Notes under the pieces: model-generated
What the model saw: only the letters and a program-made list of their open reading frames with translations
Databases searched by the model: none
What the model was told of the DNA's origin: nothing
From: Pseudomonas sp. UFMG81
Lineage (GTDB): Bacteria > Pseudomonadota > Gammaproteobacteria > Pseudomonadales > Pseudomonadaceae
Assembly: GCF_015354575.1 (NCBI RefSeq)
Contig: NZ_JACAFQ010000011.1
Span: forward strand, 166,740-230,739
DNA length: 64,000 nucleotides
Direction: 5' to 3'
Made by a program: the position numbers and the translations under genes
Part shown: positions 45,916 to 55,675 of the stretch, piece by piece
Position numbering within the stretch: position 1 is the stretch's first letter
Layout: each line of letters starts with the position of its first letter

Positions 45916-47064
45916 TCAGCTCTGCGCCACGGACTTGGGCAGGATGTCGTTGGCGACCATCTCGCCGAACGGGCTCACGTAGCCACCCGCTTTCGGCTGC
46001 TCCGGGCGCTGCACGTCCAGATGCGGGAACAGCAGCTCGGCAACGCGGTACGACTCTTCCAGGTGCGGGTAGCCGGAGAAGATGAAGGTGTCGATCCCCA
46101 GGTCCGCGTACTCCTTGACCCGCGCCGCCACGGTCGGGCCATCGCCCACCAGTGCGGTGCCGGCACCGCCGCGCACCAGGCCGACGCCGGCCCACAGGTT
46201 GGGGGCGACCTCCAGCTTGTCGCGCTTGCCACCGTGCAGCGCGGCCATGCGCTGTTGGCCTACCGAGTCGAAGCGCGCCAGCGAAGCCTGGGCACGGGCG
46301 ATGGTGTCGTCGTCCAGGTGCGAGATCAGCTTGTCGGCAGCGGCCCACGCCTCGTCGTTGGTTTCCCGCACGATCACGTGCAGGCGGATGCCGAAGCGCA
46401 CCTCACGGCCCTGTGCGGCGGCTTTCTCGCGCACCTGGGCGATTTTCTCGGCCACCGCGGCCGGCGGCTCGCCCCAAGTCAGGTACAGCTCGACCTGCTC
46501 GGCGGCCAGGTCCTGGGCGGCGTCTGAGGAGCCCCCGAAATACAGTGGCGGGCGCGGTTGCTGGATCGGTGGATAGAGCAGCTTGGCGCCCTGCACCTGG
46601 ATGTGTTTGCCGGCGTAGTCGACGGTTTCGCCTTCGAGCACCTTGCGCCAGATGCGGGTGAATTCCACCGACGCCTCGTAACGCTCCTGATGGTTCAGGT
46701 GCAGGCCGTCGCCGGCCAGTTCGTCGGGGTCGCCGCCGGTCACCAGGTTGAACAGCGCACGGCCGTTGGACAGGCGATCGAGGGTGGCGGCCTGGCGCGC
46801 GGCCACGGTCGGCGAAATGATCCCCGGGCGCAGGGCCACCAGGAACTTCAGGCGCTCGGTGACCGGGATCAGCGAGGCGGCAACCAGCCAGGAGTCCTCG
46901 CAAGAGCGTCCGGTAGGGATCAGCACACCGCCGAAACCAAGGCGGTCGGCGGCCTGGGCGATCTGCGCCAGGTAGCCGTGGTCGACGGCGCGGGCGCCCT
47001 CACTGGTGCCCAGGTACTTGCCGTCACCGTGGGTGGGCAGGAACCAGAAAATGTTCAGGCTCAT
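45916..47064 (-). CDS. ssuD: FMNH2-dependent alkanesulfonate monooxygenase
   Basis: A 382-residue flavin-dependent enzyme that splits the C-S bond of alkanesulfonates with O2 and FMNH2, giving aldehyde and sulfite. It shows the luciferase-like plan with [16 protein letters not shown] at the start, [14 protein letters not shown] near residue 45 (with the Cys conserved at this site in SsuD), and [16 protein letters not shown] near residue 104. FMNH2 comes from SsuE, encoded at the head of the same operon. Confidence 0.97.
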   Translation of the reverse strand: MSLNIFWFLPTHGDGKYLGTSEGARAVDHGYLAQIAQAADRLGFGGVLIPTGRSCEDSWLVAASLIPVTERLKFLVALRPGIISPTVAARQAATLDRLSNGRALFNLVTGGDPDELAGDGLHLNHQERYEASVEFTRIWRKVLEGETVDYAGKHIQVQGAKLLYPPIQQPRPPLYFGGSSDAAQDLAAEQVELYLTWGEPPAAVAEKIAQVREKAAAQGREVRFGIRLHVIVRETNDEAWAAADKLISHLDDDTIARAQASLARFDSVGQQRMAALHGGKRDKLEVAPNLWAGVGLVRGGAGTALVGDGPTVAARVKEYADLGIDTFIFSGYPHLEESYRVAELLFPHLDVQRPEQPKAGGYVSPFGEMVANDILPKSVAQS

Positions 47065-47124
47065 TGGAGTTGTCTCCTCAAGGGTGGCTCGGGCCGGGGC
47101 CGTGCCCCGGCACTGGCGATTCGA

Positions 47125-48090
47125 TCAAGGCGCGCTGGCGACCTTGGCGGGGGGTGTCCAGATCACGTCCTTGATGCTCAAGGGCTTGGGAATCAGCTTC
47201 AGGGCCTGGAAGGTGTCGGCGATCTTCTGCTGCGCGGCGATCACTTCCGGCGTCAGCGGCGCGGCACCGTAGCCCTGGCGCTTCACCGAAGTCAGGGTGA
47301 TGTCGGCGGGCAGGCCGAGCAGCGGTGCGACCTGGTCGGTCACCTCTTGCGGGTTGGCCTGGGACCACTGGCCGACGGCGCGCACTTCCTCCACCAGGGT
47401 GTTGATCACCGCCGGGTGCTGGGTGGCATAGCTGCGGGTGGCCAGGTAGAACTGGTGGTTGTCGACCAGGCCCTTGCCGTCACGCAGGGTGCGGGCCTGC
47501 AACTGTTGCTCGGCGGCGGCCTGGTACGGGTCCCAGATTACCCAGGCATCGACGCTGCCGCGCTCGAAGGCGGCGCGGGCGTCGGCCGGCGGCAGGTAGA
47601 TCGGTTGGATATCGGCGTAGGTGAGGCCAGCGTCTTGCAGGGCGCGCACCAACAGGTAGTGAACGTTGGAGCCTTTGTTGAACGCGACTTTCTTGCCCTT
47701 GAGCTCTTTCACCGACTGGATCGGCGAGCCTTTGGGCACGAGGATCGCCTCGCTGTGCGGCGCTGGCGGTTCATAGGCAACGTAGAGCAGGTCGGCGCCG
47801 GCGGCCTGGGCGAACACCGGCGGGGTCTCGCCGGTGACACCGAAGTCGATGGAGCCGACATTCAGCCCTTCGAGCAACTGCGGGCCGCCGGGGAACTCGG
47901 TCCATTGCACGTCGATGCCTTGGGCTTTCAGGCGTTTTTCCAGGGTGCCCTTGGCCTTGAGCAGCACCAGGGTGCCGTATTTCTGGTAACCGATACGCAG
48001 GCTCTCGGCCTGGGCTTGGGTGATGGCGCCGAAGGACACAGCCGCCGCGAACAGGGCGACCAGACCACGACGCAAGAAGACAGTGCGCAT
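47125..48090 (-). CDS. ssuA: Aliphatic sulfonate-binding periplasmic protein
   Basis: A 321-residue binding protein that captures sulfonates in the periplasm for SsuBC. A signal peptide (FLRRGLVALFAAAVSFGAITQAQA, cleavage near residue 28) is followed by LRIGYQKYGTLVLLKAKGTLE, typical of the sulfonate/nitrate/taurine-binding group; VDAWVIWDPYQAAAEQQ near residue 180 is also family-like. It lies between ssuE and ssuD. Confidence 0.95.
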   Translation of the reverse strand: MRTVFLRRGLVALFAAAVSFGAITQAQAESLRIGYQKYGTLVLLKAKGTLEKRLKAQGIDVQWTEFPGGPQLLEGLNVGSIDFGVTGETPPVFAQAAGADLLYVAYEPPAPHSEAILVPKGSPIQSVKELKGKKVAFNKGSNVHYLLVRALQDAGLTYADIQPIYLPPADARAAFERGSVDAWVIWDPYQAAAEQQLQARTLRDGKGLVDNHQFYLATRSYATQHPAVINTLVEEVRAVGQWSQANPQEVTDQVAPLLGLPADITLTSVKRQGYGAAPLTPEVIAAQQKIADTFQALKLIPKPLSIKDVIWTPPAKVASAP

Positions 48091-48185
48091 GGCGCTCTCC
48101 TGTGCGAGTTGGGTTCGGGTTGCACCTGCTTGCCTCGTTGACGGGCGAGTAAGGTGGGACAGCAGTGAAGCGGTAAAGCAGTGGC

Positions 48186-48779
48186 TCAGATGCTCCAGCG
48201 GGCACTGAGCAGGCGTTCGTTGAGCACACCCGGGGCGACTGGCCGTGGCCGCCGCGCCAGGGCGCCGTGGAAGGTTTCCAGCGAGTCCAGCAAGCGCTGT
48301 TCCAGCGCCGCTGCCAACTGCGCGGGCTTGTGGCCTTCGCCGTAGGCGATCTGGCTGTCGTCGGCGAAGATCCCTTGCAGGGTCTCTTGCGCCTTCAGGG
48401 CAGACAGCACCGGCTTGAGTGCGTAGTCCACGGCGAGCATGTGGGCGATGCTGCCGCCGGTGGCGATTGGCAGCACCACCTTGTGTTCCAGGGCGCGCTC
48501 GGGCAGCAGGTCGAGCAGGGTTTTCAGCGCGCCGGCAAACGAGGCCTTGTACACCGGGGTGGCCACCACCAGGCCGTCGGCCTGGGCCACCAGTTCGTTG
48601 AAGTGGCGTACCTGCGGGCTGTCGAAGCGCGCGTGCAGCAGGTCTTCGGCGTTGAATTCACGCACCTGGAAGGTCACCACCTCGACACCACGCTCTTGCA
48701 GCCAGTCGCGGGTGCGTTCCAGCAACACGCCGGAGCGGGAACGAAGACTGGGGCTACCCCCGACAGAAACAACCAGCAT
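48186..48779 (-). CDS. ssuE: NADPH-dependent FMN reductase
   Basis: A 197-residue flavodoxin-like reductase that supplies FMNH2 to Ssu[20 protein letters not shown] at the start is the FMN-phosphate loop; [23 protein letters not shown] near residue 75 (read as [19 protein letters not shown]) is the SsuE signature. It is the first gene of the ssu operon, so its upstream region holds the control signals. Confidence 0.95.
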   Translation of the reverse strand: MLVVSVGGSPSLRSRSGVLLERTRDWLQERGVEVVTFQVREFNAEDLLHARFDSPQVRHFNELVAQADGLVVATPVYKASFAGALKTLLDLLPERALEHKVVLPIATGGSIAHMLAVDYALKPVLSALKAQETLQGIFADDSQIAYGEGHKPAQLAAALEQRLLDSLETFHGALARRPRPVAPGVLNERLLSARWSI

Positions 48780-48839
48780 TGAAAGCGCTTCCTTCGATTC
48801 GATTGCAGGGCCGCGAGGGGATGGCCCCGCTGGATGGAA

Positions 48840-48860
48840 GTGACCTTAACAGTTGGTCAC
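48840..48860. promoter_or_regulatory. Dyad upstream of ssuE, candidate operator
   Basis: GTGACC-(9)-GGTCAC forms a perfect inverted repeat 61 bp before the ssuE start, with AAC/GTT adding inner pairs. An AT-rich stretch (48861-48905) with TATATG and GATTTATG on the minus strand lies just upstream and probably holds the promoter and CysB-type contacts. Which regulator binds is not known. Confidence 0.45.
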
Positions 48861-48937
48861 ATATACCCATAAATCATATTTTTTCATTTGTTTATTCGTT
48901 TTATGACTATGAAACCGACAATGGCCCTACGCGACCT

Positions 48938-49069
48938 CTGTAGGTGCGGCCTTGTGCCGCGAAAGGGCTGCGTAGCGGCCCCAGCGATCTATGCCTCAAT
49001 ATTGAAATCCGGGGGCCGCTTTGCGGCCCTTTCCGGCCGGTCCGGCGCCCCGGCAAGGCCGCTCCTACA
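48938..49069. repeat. REPIN, asymmetric (GTGCCGCGAA with GCCGGGGCGCCGG arms)
   Basis: The left arm has GTAGGTGCGGCCTTGTGCCG and the right arm TCCGGCGCCCCGGCAAGGCC before CTCCTACA. It fills the middle of the 377-bp gap between ssuE and exbD; to its left lies the ssu control region and to its right the exbD terminator. Confidence 0.8.
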
Positions 49070-49089
49070 AAAAGGCAAATCGAGACAAC

Positions 49090-49125
49090 AAAAAAAGGGC
49101 CATCCCCTGCCAAGGAAAATGGCCC
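49090..49125 (-). terminator. Rho-independent terminator of tonB-exbB-exbD
   Basis: On the minus strand GGGCCAT and ATGGCCC form a 7-bp stem with a 15-base loop, followed at once by TTTTTTT. It lies 32 bp after the exbD stop. Confidence 0.75.
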
Positions 49126-49156
49126 ATAAGCACTTGCCTGAAGGGGGTATGGCCGG

Positions 49157-49558
49157 TCAGCGCGCGGTAATCACCGCCAGCTTGGTAATGCCGGCCCGTT
49201 CGATGGCCGCCATGGCCCGGGCGACTTCGCCATAGTTCACGCCATCGTCGGCCTGCAGCTGCACACGCAGCTCGGCATCCTTGCCCTTGGCGGCCTTGAG
49301 GTTGGTTTCCAGCTGCTCGGGCTGGATCTCGTCCTTGTTGATGAACAGCTTGCCGCCGCCATCGATGCTCACCACCAGCGGGTCCTTCTGCTCCACCGGG
49401 GCCACGGCCTCGGTCTTGGGCAGGTTGATGGGGATGGCGTTGGTCAGCAGCGGCGCGGTGACGATGAACACCACCAGCAGCACCAGCATGACGTCCACCA
49501 ACGGCGTGACGTTGATTTCACTCAATACTTCATCGCTGTCCTGGGTCGAGAAGGCCAT
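49157..49558 (-). CDS. exbD: Biopolymer transport protein ExbD
   Basis: A 133-residue inner-membrane protein with one N-terminal helix (VDVMLVLLVVFIVTAPLL) whose Asp, in PLVDVML, is the proton-carrying residue of ExbD. The periplasmic part (INKDEIQPEQLETNLKAA) is typical. With ExbB it uses the proton gradient to drive TonB. It starts one base after exbB ends, so the genes are coupled. Confidence 0.95.
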   Translation of the reverse strand: MAFSTQDSDEVLSEINVTPLVDVMLVLLVVFIVTAPLLTNAIPINLPKTEAVAPVEQKDPLVVSIDGGGKLFINKDEIQPEQLETNLKAAKGKDAELRVQLQADDGVNYGEVARAMAAIERAGITKLAVITAR

Positions 49559-49559
49559 G

Positions 49560-50282
49560 TCAGGAGGCCTCCTTCACAGGTTGGTTGAAGCCGGCCTGCT
49601 GGCGCTGCACCGCCGGGTGCAGCAGCACGCGGAAGGCACTCTTCTGCGCCAGGCTGTAGAAGTCATGGGCGAAGTCGTCGAGGTCGGCGGCGGTCAGCTT
49701 GAGCCGGCGCAGGAAGTAGTTGTAGACCAGCACCGCCGGCACCGCGACGGCGATACCCACGCCGGTGGCCACCAGCGCCGCGCCGATCGGGCCGGCCACG
49801 GTTTCCAGGCTTGCAGAGCCTGCCGCGCTGATGCCCTTGAGCGCCTCCATGATGCCCCAGACGGTGCCGAACAGGCCGATGAAGGGTGAGGTGCTGCCGA
49901 TACTGGCGACCACCGCCAGGCCGGTTTCCAGCGAGCGGCGCTCGCGGACGATCTGCTGGCGCAGGGCACGCTCAAGGCGGTCCTGATGGTTGATCGCCTG
50001 GCTCAGGTCGTTGGCTTGCCCGGGCTCGCCGACGGCGATGGCGGCATAGCCGGCCTGGGCCACGCGGGCGGCCGGGCCGGGGTGGTCATGGCTCACGTCG
50101 GCGGCCGAGTCGAGACTCGATGCGGCCCAGAACTGCTGGTGGAAGCGCTTGTCCTGACGCTTGAGGCGCGCGAACTGCACGACCTTGACCAGCGCCAGGG
50201 CCCAGGTGGCCACGGAGAAGCCGACCAACAGCCAGATGACGGCGCTTTCAACGGATTCGAGGGGGGATGCCAACAGGCTCAT
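49560..50282 (-). CDS. exbB: Biopolymer transport protein ExbB (MotA/TolQ/ExbB family)
   Basis: A 240-residue inner-membrane protein with three helices. The long first helix (VIWLLVGFSVATWALALVKVV) and the last two (STSPFIGLFGTVWGIMEAL and VGIAVAVPAVLVYNYF) show the ExbB/TolQ signature GLFGTVWGI. It forms the pentameric channel around ExbD. It follows tonB by 30 bp. Confidence 0.95.
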   Translation of the reverse strand: MSLLASPLESVESAVIWLLVGFSVATWALALVKVVQFARLKRQDKRFHQQFWAASSLDSAADVSHDHPGPAARVAQAGYAAIAVGEPGQANDLSQAINHQDRLERALRQQIVRERRSLETGLAVVASIGSTSPFIGLFGTVWGIMEALKGISAAGSASLETVAGPIGAALVATGVGIAVAVPAVLVYNYFLRRLKLTAADLDDFAHDFYSLAQKSAFRVLLHPAVQRQQAGFNQPVKEAS

Positions 50283-50312
50283 GATGTCGTCCTTCCTTAG
50301 TGCGGTCGCAAG

Positions 50313-51101
50313 TTAACGAAGCTTGAAATCGATGGGTACGCTGACCCAGCCGGCCAGGGCCACGTCGCCCTGCTTGGCGGGGACGAAGCTCCAGCGCTTG
50401 ACCGCAGCCAGTGCGGCGGCGTCCAGGGCCTCGCGGCCACTGCTCTGCTGCAGCTGGATCTGCCCCGGCTTGCCGCTGGGCAGTACCTCGACGCGCAGCA
50501 GCACGGTGCCCTCCCAGCCCCGGCGCAGGGCCATCTGCGGGTATTCCGGTGCTGGGTTCTTCAGGTAGGCGGCGTTGGCCGATGCTGGCGTTACCGGGGC
50601 CGGCGCGGGTGGGGCTGGCGGCGCCGGGGCAGCCAACGGTGTTGGCGGCGGTGCTTCAACGGGTTTCGGCTGCGGCTTGGGTTGCGGCTTGGCCACCGGC
50701 TTGGGCACGGGTTTCGGCTTGGGCTTTGGCTTGGCGGCCAGCTCGTCGACCACCGGCGGTGGCGGTTCGACCACAGGCGGTGCCGGGGCGGGCGGCGGCG
50801 GCTCGACCACCGGCGGCGCGGGCGCGGCGAACTCGATGGTCATGGGTGGGATCTGCGGCGGTACGACCGGCAGCGCCGGAGTCGGCGCCTGGCTGATCCA
50901 GTAGGCGGCGGCGCCGTGCAAGGCCAGCACCAGCAGGCCCAGCGCCAGCTTGTCGCGGCGTTTGAGGCCACTCACCGGCGTGCGTTGCAGGCGCAACTGG
51001 CCAAGCGGCAGGCGCAGCGGGCGGCCAAGCTCGACCAGGTCGCCCGAGGCCGGGTGCCATGGCTGCTCGAAGGCCCTGACGGCCGACTGGACATTACCCA
51101 T
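50313..51101 (-). CDS. tonB: TonB energy transducer (with cytoplasmic N-terminal extension)
   Basis: A 262-residue TonB. A cytoplasmic leader of about 49 residues (MGNVQSAVRAFEQPW...) precedes the membrane helix (LALGLLVLALHGAAAYWIS), which has the His expected in TonB helices. A long Pro-rich spacer with KPKPKPKPVPKPVAKPQPKP-type repeats crosses the periplasm, and the C-terminal domain has YPQMALRRGWEGTVLLRVEV, the contact part for the TonB box of receptors. AGGGAG precedes the ATG. The long N-terminus resembles P. aeruginosa TonB proteins. No receptor gene is adjacent; the ssu and sulfate genes on both sides suggest sulfur-compound uptake. Confidence 0.93.
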   Translation of the reverse strand: MGNVQSAVRAFEQPWHPASGDLVELGRPLRLPLGQLRLQRTPVSGLKRRDKLALGLLVLALHGAAAYWISQAPTPALPVVPPQIPPMTIEFAAPAPPVVEPPPPAPAPPVVEPPPPVVDELAAKPKPKPKPVPKPVAKPQPKPQPKPVEAPPPTPLAAPAPPAPPAPAPVTPASANAAYLKNPAPEYPQMALRRGWEGTVLLRVEVLPSGKPGQIQLQQSSGREALDAAALAAVKRWSFVPAKQGDVALAGWVSVPIDFKLR

Positions 51102-51323
51102 TGCTGAAACTCCCTGGGGGTGTTGATTCAGGTGTGTGGCTAAATCATCGGGGGCAGGGGCTTAGGTCATAAAGTAATGTTTGTTGTTATGGTTAGGCCT
51201 TATTTGCATATGTGTTTTTGGCGGATTGCTGAAAGCCCTGGTGGTAAAGGGCTGCAGCCGAATCGCGGCCTGGCGATGCTTTGCGGGCATTACAAATATG
51301 TGCGTAAGGCATCAAATTGCCGC

Positions 51324-51423
51324 GAGGGCTTCGCCCTCGTTCGCGACACAAGGCCGCTCCTACAGAGGTACGCAATCGCCTGTAGGAGCGGCCTTGTGTC
51401 GCGAAGGGCTGCGCAGCAGCCCC
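51324..51423. repeat. REPIN, GTGTCGCGAA type, with hybrid left end
   Basis: The right arm is the standard GTAGGAGCGGCCTTGTGTCG type with a GCTGCGCAGCAGC end; the left arm ends instead in the hairpin GAGGGCTTCGCCCTC. It lies in the 384-bp gap between tonB and cysA. The AT-richer part nearer tonB (51165-51215) probably holds the tonB promoter. Confidence 0.8.
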
Positions 51424-51441
51424 AATAATCCCCCAGGCAAT

Positions 51442-51465
51442 AAAAAACCCGGGACCAGGCCCGGG
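51442..51465 (-). terminator. Rho-independent terminator of the sulfate transport operon
   Basis: On the minus strand CCCGGG-(6)-CCCGGG forms a GC stem followed by TTTTTT. It lies 20 bp after the cysA stop. Confidence 0.85.
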
Positions 51466-51485
51466 CTCTTCATGCAACTGACGAA

Positions 51486-52475
51486 TCAGATATCCGCCAC
51501 CTTCTGCCACACCTTCGGCCGGAAGAACAACGTCTCCCCGCGCGCCAGCCCGGTCAGGCTGTCGTGGTCCTTGACCACTTCGGCCTCGATCAGCTCGCTC
51601 TGCCCTTCCACCTTCAAGGTCACCCGGGTGGTCGCGCCCAGCGGGCGAATGTCGCGCACCTCGGCGGCATGGTGGCCCTCGGTCTCATGCCGCGACAGCG
51701 ACACTTCATGTGGACGGAACAGCACATGGTGCCCTTCGCTCAGCGCCAGGCGGTTGGAATCACCCAGGAAGTGGTAGACGAAATCGTTGGCCGGCTTCTC
51801 GTACACCTCGCCCGGCGAGCCGATCTGCTCGATCACGCCCTTGTTCATCACCACGATACGGTCGGCGACTTCCATCGCCTCTTCCTGGTCGTGGGTGACG
51901 AACACCGAGGTCAGGTTGATGTCCTCGTGCAGGCGCGCCAGCCAGCGGCGCAGCTCCTTGCGCACCTTGGCATCCAGGGCCCCGAACGGCTCGTCGAGCA
52001 GCAATACCTTGGGCTCCACCGCCAGGGCGCGGGCCAGGGCGATACGCTGGCGCTGGCCACCGGACAGCTGCTCGGGGTAGCGGTCGGACAGCCAGTCGAG
52101 CTGGACCATGTTCAGCAGCTCATGGACCTTCTCGGCGATCTTGCTTTCGCTGGGGCGCTCGCCCTTGGGCTTCATGCGCAGGCCGAAGGCGACGTTGTCG
52201 AACACGCTCATGTGGCGGAACAGCGCGTAGTGCTGGAACACGAAACCGACGTTGCGATCGCGCACGTCGTGGCCGGACACATCCTCGCCGTGGAACACGA
52301 TGCTGCCGTCGTCTGGCGTCTCGAGCCCGGCGATGATGCGCAACAGGGTGGTCTTGCCGCAGCCGGACGGGCCGAGCAGGGCCACCAGCTCGCCGCTGTG
52401 GATATCCAGGTTGATGTTGTCCAGGGCCTGGAAGCTGTTGAAGCGCTTGCTGACGTTACGAACTTCGATCGACAT
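51486..52475 (-). CDS. cysA: Sulfate/thiosulfate import ATP-binding protein
   Basis: A 329-residue ABC ATPase. Walker A is [13 protein letters not shown] near residue 35, the signature [15 protein letters not shown] near residue 136, Walker [12 protein letters not shown] near residue 155, and the His switch [12 protein letters not shown]-terminal TOBE-like part (about 260-329) regulates uptake. It powers CysT-CysW and is the last gene of the operon. Confidence 0.96.
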   Translation of the reverse strand: MSIEVRNVSKRFNSFQALDNINLDIHSGELVALLGPSGCGKTTLLRIIAGLETPDDGSIVFHGEDVSGHDVRDRNVGFVFQHYALFRHMSVFDNVAFGLRMKPKGERPSESKIAEKVHELLNMVQLDWLSDRYPEQLSGGQRQRIALARALAVEPKVLLLDEPFGALDAKVRKELRRWLARLHEDINLTSVFVTHDQEEAMEVADRIVVMNKGVIEQIGSPGEVYEKPANDFVYHFLGDSNRLALSEGHHVLFRPHEVSLSRHETEGHHAAEVRDIRPLGATTRVTLKVEGQSELIEAEVVKDHDSLTGLARGETLFFRPKVWQKVADI

Positions 52476-52478
52476 GAA

Positions 52479-53351
52479 TCATTCCTCCGCGGCGCTGTGG
52501 CGCAGGCGGTTAATACGGTTCTCGCTCCACTGCTTGAGCAGCAGGATGAAGAGCGCCAGGATCAGCAGCAGGCTGGCCACGCTGAAGGCCGCGACATGGT
52601 TGTACTCGTTGTAGAGGATCTCCACGTGCAGCGGCAAGGTGTTGGTGACGCCGCGGATATGGCCGGATACGACGGACACCGCGCCGAACTCGCCCATGGC
52701 CCGCGCGGTGCACAGCACCACGCCGTAGATCAGGCCCCACTTGATGTTCGGCAGGGTGACGTGCCAGAACATCTGCCAGCCGTTGGCCCCCAGCAGACGC
52801 GCGGCCTCTTCTTCTTGCGTGCCCTGCTCCTGCATCAGCGGGATCAGTTCACGGGCCACGAACGGCACGGTGACGAAGATGGTCGCAAGCACAATGCCCG
52901 GCAGGGCGAACACGATCTGGATGTCATGGTCCTGCAACCACGGCCCGAACAGGCCCTGGGCGCCGAACATCAGCACGTAGACCAGGCCGGCGATCACCGG
53001 CGACACCGAGAACGGCAGGTCGATCAGGGTCACCAGGATACTTTTGCCACGAAAGCTGTACTTGCTCACGCACCAGGCGGCGCTGACCCCGAACAGCAGG
53101 TTCAGTGGCACCGAGATGGCCACCGCCAGCAAGGTGAGCTTGAGCGCCGACAACGCGTCGGCCTCGAAGATCGCCTCGAAGAAAGTGCCGAAGCCGTTCT
53201 TCAGGGCCTGGGACACCACGATCACCAGCGGCAAGGCCAGGAACAGCGCGAAGACGATCCAGGCCAGTGTGATCAGTACGCGGCGCGAGGTGGCGCTGCC
53301 ACGCCGGGCGGCGTTGGCGGCGGCGGTCGCGCCAAGGGTCGATGAAGACAT
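52479..53351 (-). CDS. cysW: Sulfate transport permease CysW
   Basis: A 290-residue inner-membrane permease with six helices. The coupling motif is [26 protein letters not shown] (seen as [18 protein letters not shown] near residue 180). It pairs with CysT to form the sulfate/thiosulfate channel. It lies 3 bp before cysA and 13 bp after cysT. Confidence 0.95.
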   Translation of the reverse strand: MSSSTLGATAAANAARRGSATSRRVLITLAWIVFALFLALPLVIVVSQALKNGFGTFFEAIFEADALSALKLTLLAVAISVPLNLLFGVSAAWCVSKYSFRGKSILVTLIDLPFSVSPVIAGLVYVLMFGAQGLFGPWLQDHDIQIVFALPGIVLATIFVTVPFVARELIPLMQEQGTQEEEAARLLGANGWQMFWHVTLPNIKWGLIYGVVLCTARAMGEFGAVSVVSGHIRGVTNTLPLHVEILYNEYNHVAAFSVASLLLILALFILLLKQWSENRINRLRHSAAEE

Positions 53352-53364
53352 TAGCAGGCCTCCT

Positions 53365-54183
53365 TCACGGGGTTTCGATGCGCCGCTGCAGCAGGTTGAT
53401 CAGCAGCAGCAGAATGAAGGAAACCACCAGCATCAAAACGCCGATGGCGGTGGCGCCGGTGTAGTCGTATTGGTCGAGCTTGACCATGATCAGCAGCGGC
53501 AGGATCTCGGTCTTCATCGGCATGTTGCCAGCGATGAAGATCACCGAGCCGTACTCGCCCACGCCGCGGGCGAAGGCCAGGGCGAAGCCGGTCAGCCAGG
53601 CGGGCAGCAGCGCCGGCGCCAGCACGTGGCGGAACACTTGCAGCGGTTTCGCGCCCAGGCAGGCAGCGGCCTCTTCCACTTCACGGGGGATGTCGGCCAG
53701 CACCGGCTGCACCGTGCGCACCACGAACGGCAAGGTGACGAAGGTCAGCGCCAGGGTGATGCCAAGCGGGGTGTAGGCGATCTTGAAGCCCAGGTCGGTA
53801 GCGAACTGGCCGACCCAGCCGGCCGGTGCGTACAGCGCGGTCAGCGCGATACCGGCCACCGCCGTGGGCAGGGCGAACGGCAGGTCGATCATCGCGTCGA
53901 TGACCTTGCGCCCGGGGAAGGTGTAGCGCACCAGCACCCAGGCCAGCAGGGTGCCGATCACGCCGTTGATGATGGCGGCGAACAGGGCGGTGCCGAAACT
54001 CAGCTTCAGCGCGGCGATGACCCGTGGCGCGCTGACGATGTTCCAGAACTGCTCCCAGGTGAGCTGCGAGGCATGGATGAACATGGCCGCCAGCGGTATC
54101 AGCACGATCAGGCTGAGGTACACCAAGGTGTAGCCCAGCGTCAGCCCGAAGCCGGGTATGACGGGGGATATACGACGTGACAT
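53365..54183 (-). CDS. cysT: Sulfate transport permease CysT
   Basis: A 272-residue inner-membrane permease with six helices; [20 protein letters not shown] near residue 168 is the coupling motif. [22 protein letters not shown] forms the first helix. It is separated from sbp by 167 bp that hold a REPIN, the only large gap in the operon. Confidence 0.95.
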   Translation of the reverse strand: MSRRISPVIPGFGLTLGYTLVYLSLIVLIPLAAMFIHASQLTWEQFWNIVSAPRVIAALKLSFGTALFAAIINGVIGTLLAWVLVRYTFPGRKVIDAMIDLPFALPTAVAGIALTALYAPAGWVGQFATDLGFKIAYTPLGITLALTFVTLPFVVRTVQPVLADIPREVEEAAACLGAKPLQVFRHVLAPALLPAWLTGFALAFARGVGEYGSVIFIAGNMPMKTEILPLLIMVKLDQYDYTGATAIGVLMLVVSFILLLLINLLQRRIETP

Positions 54184-54254
54184 AAAGGTCCCTGGTTGAA
54201 CGCACGAGGCCCGGGGTTCATCCCGGGCCGGTGCAGGCTAACGAAAGTGCGGTT

Positions 54255-54328
54255 CGTGGGAGCGGGCTTGCCCCGCGATGGCGATGGTGGATTCACCGCC
54301 GTCATCGCGGGGCAAGCCCGCTCCCACG
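54255..54328. repeat. REPIN inside the sulfate operon, between sbp and cysT
   Basis: Perfectly mirrored arms with GTGGGAGCGGGCTTGCCCCG and its complement. The hairpin stem has an extra C compared with the GCGGGC type. Its place after the binding-protein gene and before the permease genes is like the REP element of E. coli malE-malF. Confidence 0.85.
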
Positions 54329-54350
54329 CATGCAGCTATCGGTATTCGGG

Positions 54351-55358
54351 TTACTGTGCCTGATAGATCTGGTCGAACACACCGCCGTCATTGAAGAACT
54401 TCGGTTGCGCAGTCTTCCAGCCACCGAAGTCCTTGTCGATGGTCACCAGGTCCAGTTTCGGGAACTGCTTGCCGAACTCGGCGGCGACTTTCTCGTCACG
54501 TGGACGGTAGAAGTTTTCGGCGGCGATCTTCTGGCCCGCCGGGCTGTACAGGTGCTCAAGGTACGCTTCGGCGATCTTCTCGTTGCCCTTCTTCTCGGCG
54601 TTCTTGTCCACCACCGCAACCGGTGGCTCGGCCAGGATCGACAGCGACGGCACGACAATCTCGAACTTGTCGCTGCCACCGTCCTCCTTGAGCGCCAGGA
54701 ACGCTTCGTTCTCCCAGGCCAGCAGCACGTCGCCCTGGCCGTTGTTGACGAAAGTGATGGTTGAGCCGCGGGCGCCGGTGTCCAGCACCGGTACGTGCTT
54801 GAACAGCTCCTGCACGTAGGCCTTGGCCTTGTCTTCGCTGCCGCCGGCCTTCAGGCCGTAGGCCCAGGCGGCGAGGAAGTTCCAGCGGGCGCCGCCGGAG
54901 GTTTTCGGGTTGGGGGTGATCACCGCGACGTCCTTCTTGATCAGGTCGCCCCAGTCCTTGATGCCTTTCGGGTTGCCCTTGCGCACCAGGAACACGATGG
55001 TCGAGGTGTAGGGGGTGCTGGCTTGCGGCAGGCGCTTCTGCCAGTCCTCCGGCAGGGCCTTGCCGAGCTTGGCCACTTCATCGATGTCACCGGCCAGGGC
55101 CAGGGTGACCACGTCGGCGCGCAGGCCATCGATCACCGCGCGGGCCTGCTTGCCTGAACCGCCGTGGGATTGCTGGATCTTCACCTTGTCGTTCGGGTTG
55201 GCGGCCTGCCAGTGCTTGATGAACTCGGCGTTGTACTGCTGGTACAGCTCGCGGGTCGGGTCATAGGACACGTTGAGCAGCTCGTAGTCCTTGGCGATCG
55301 CGGAACCGGCAAAAACGGCACTGGCCAGGGCGGCAAGCGCATAACGGCGGATGGACAT
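54351..55358 (-). CDS. sbp: Periplasmic sulfate-binding protein
   Basis: A 335-residue protein with a signal peptide ([17 protein letters not shown]). The mature start [20 protein letters not shown] and the sulfate-loop [17 protein letters not shown] are typical of Sbp/Cys[16 protein letters not shown] near residue 160 is also diagnostic. It captures sulfate for CysTWA. The start MSIRRYA was chosen for signal-peptide fit; a Met seven codons upstream is possible. Confidence 0.96.
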   Translation of the reverse strand: MSIRRYALAALASAVFAGSAIAKDYELLNVSYDPTRELYQQYNAEFIKHWQAANPNDKVKIQQSHGGSGKQARAVIDGLRADVVTLALAGDIDEVAKLGKALPEDWQKRLPQASTPYTSTIVFLVRKGNPKGIKDWGDLIKKDVAVITPNPKTSGGARWNFLAAWAYGLKAGGSEDKAKAYVQELFKHVPVLDTGARGSTITFVNNGQGDVLLAWENEAFLALKEDGGSDKFEIVVPSLSILAEPPVAVVDKNAEKKGNEKIAEAYLEHLYSPAGQKIAAENFYRPRDEKVAAEFGKQFPKLDLVTIDKDFGGWKTAQPKFFNDGGVFDQIYQAQ

Positions 55359-55405
55359 GGTGAAGCTCCCGATTGGCATTTTTCTAATAGGTGGGTATTG
55401 CGTGA

Positions 55406-55588
55406 TCAGCCGGCCTTGTTGGCGGGCTGTTGCAGGCGGAACTTCTCCTTGCGCTCGATCTGCACCACCTGTGCGTTGTGCACGGTGATTTCCACCGCGC
55501 CAAAGCGCAGGTCGCGCAGGGCGCTCTGGATTTCCCGCAGAATGGTGGCTTCGTCCTGACCGTCGATGCTGCGCAGCGATGCACTCAT
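55406..55588 (-). CDS. oscA: OscA, small DUF2292 protein linked to sulfur starvation
   Basis: A 60-residue protein of the DUF2292 (YezD-like) family: [20 protein letters not shown] and [20 protein letters not shown] carry the family pattern. In Pseudomonas, oscA lies next to sbp, is induced by sulfur shortage and was found necessary for chromate resistance. AAGGAG stands before the start MSASLRS. It is first in the operon, 47 bp before sbp. Confidence 0.9.
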   Translation of the reverse strand: MSASLRSIDGQDEATILREIQSALRDLRFGAVEITVHNAQVVQIERKEKFRLQQPANKAG

Positions 55589-55675
55589 GCTCGTTCTCCT
55601 TGAGGTAAGGGTGCCGGGCAGAGGTTCGAAGGGGATTTGCGCCTGGCTTGAGGGCAATACTAGTGAGGCGCGGAT

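Noticed and set aside
48780..49156. CRISPR-like repeats between ssuE and exbD and in other gaps
   Set aside because: The repeats are paired inverted REPs, not direct repeats with unique spacers, and no cas gene is present.
51102..51240. Fur box upstream of tonB
   Set aside because: The AT-rich part was read for a GATAATGATAATCATTATC-like pattern and no convincing match was seen.
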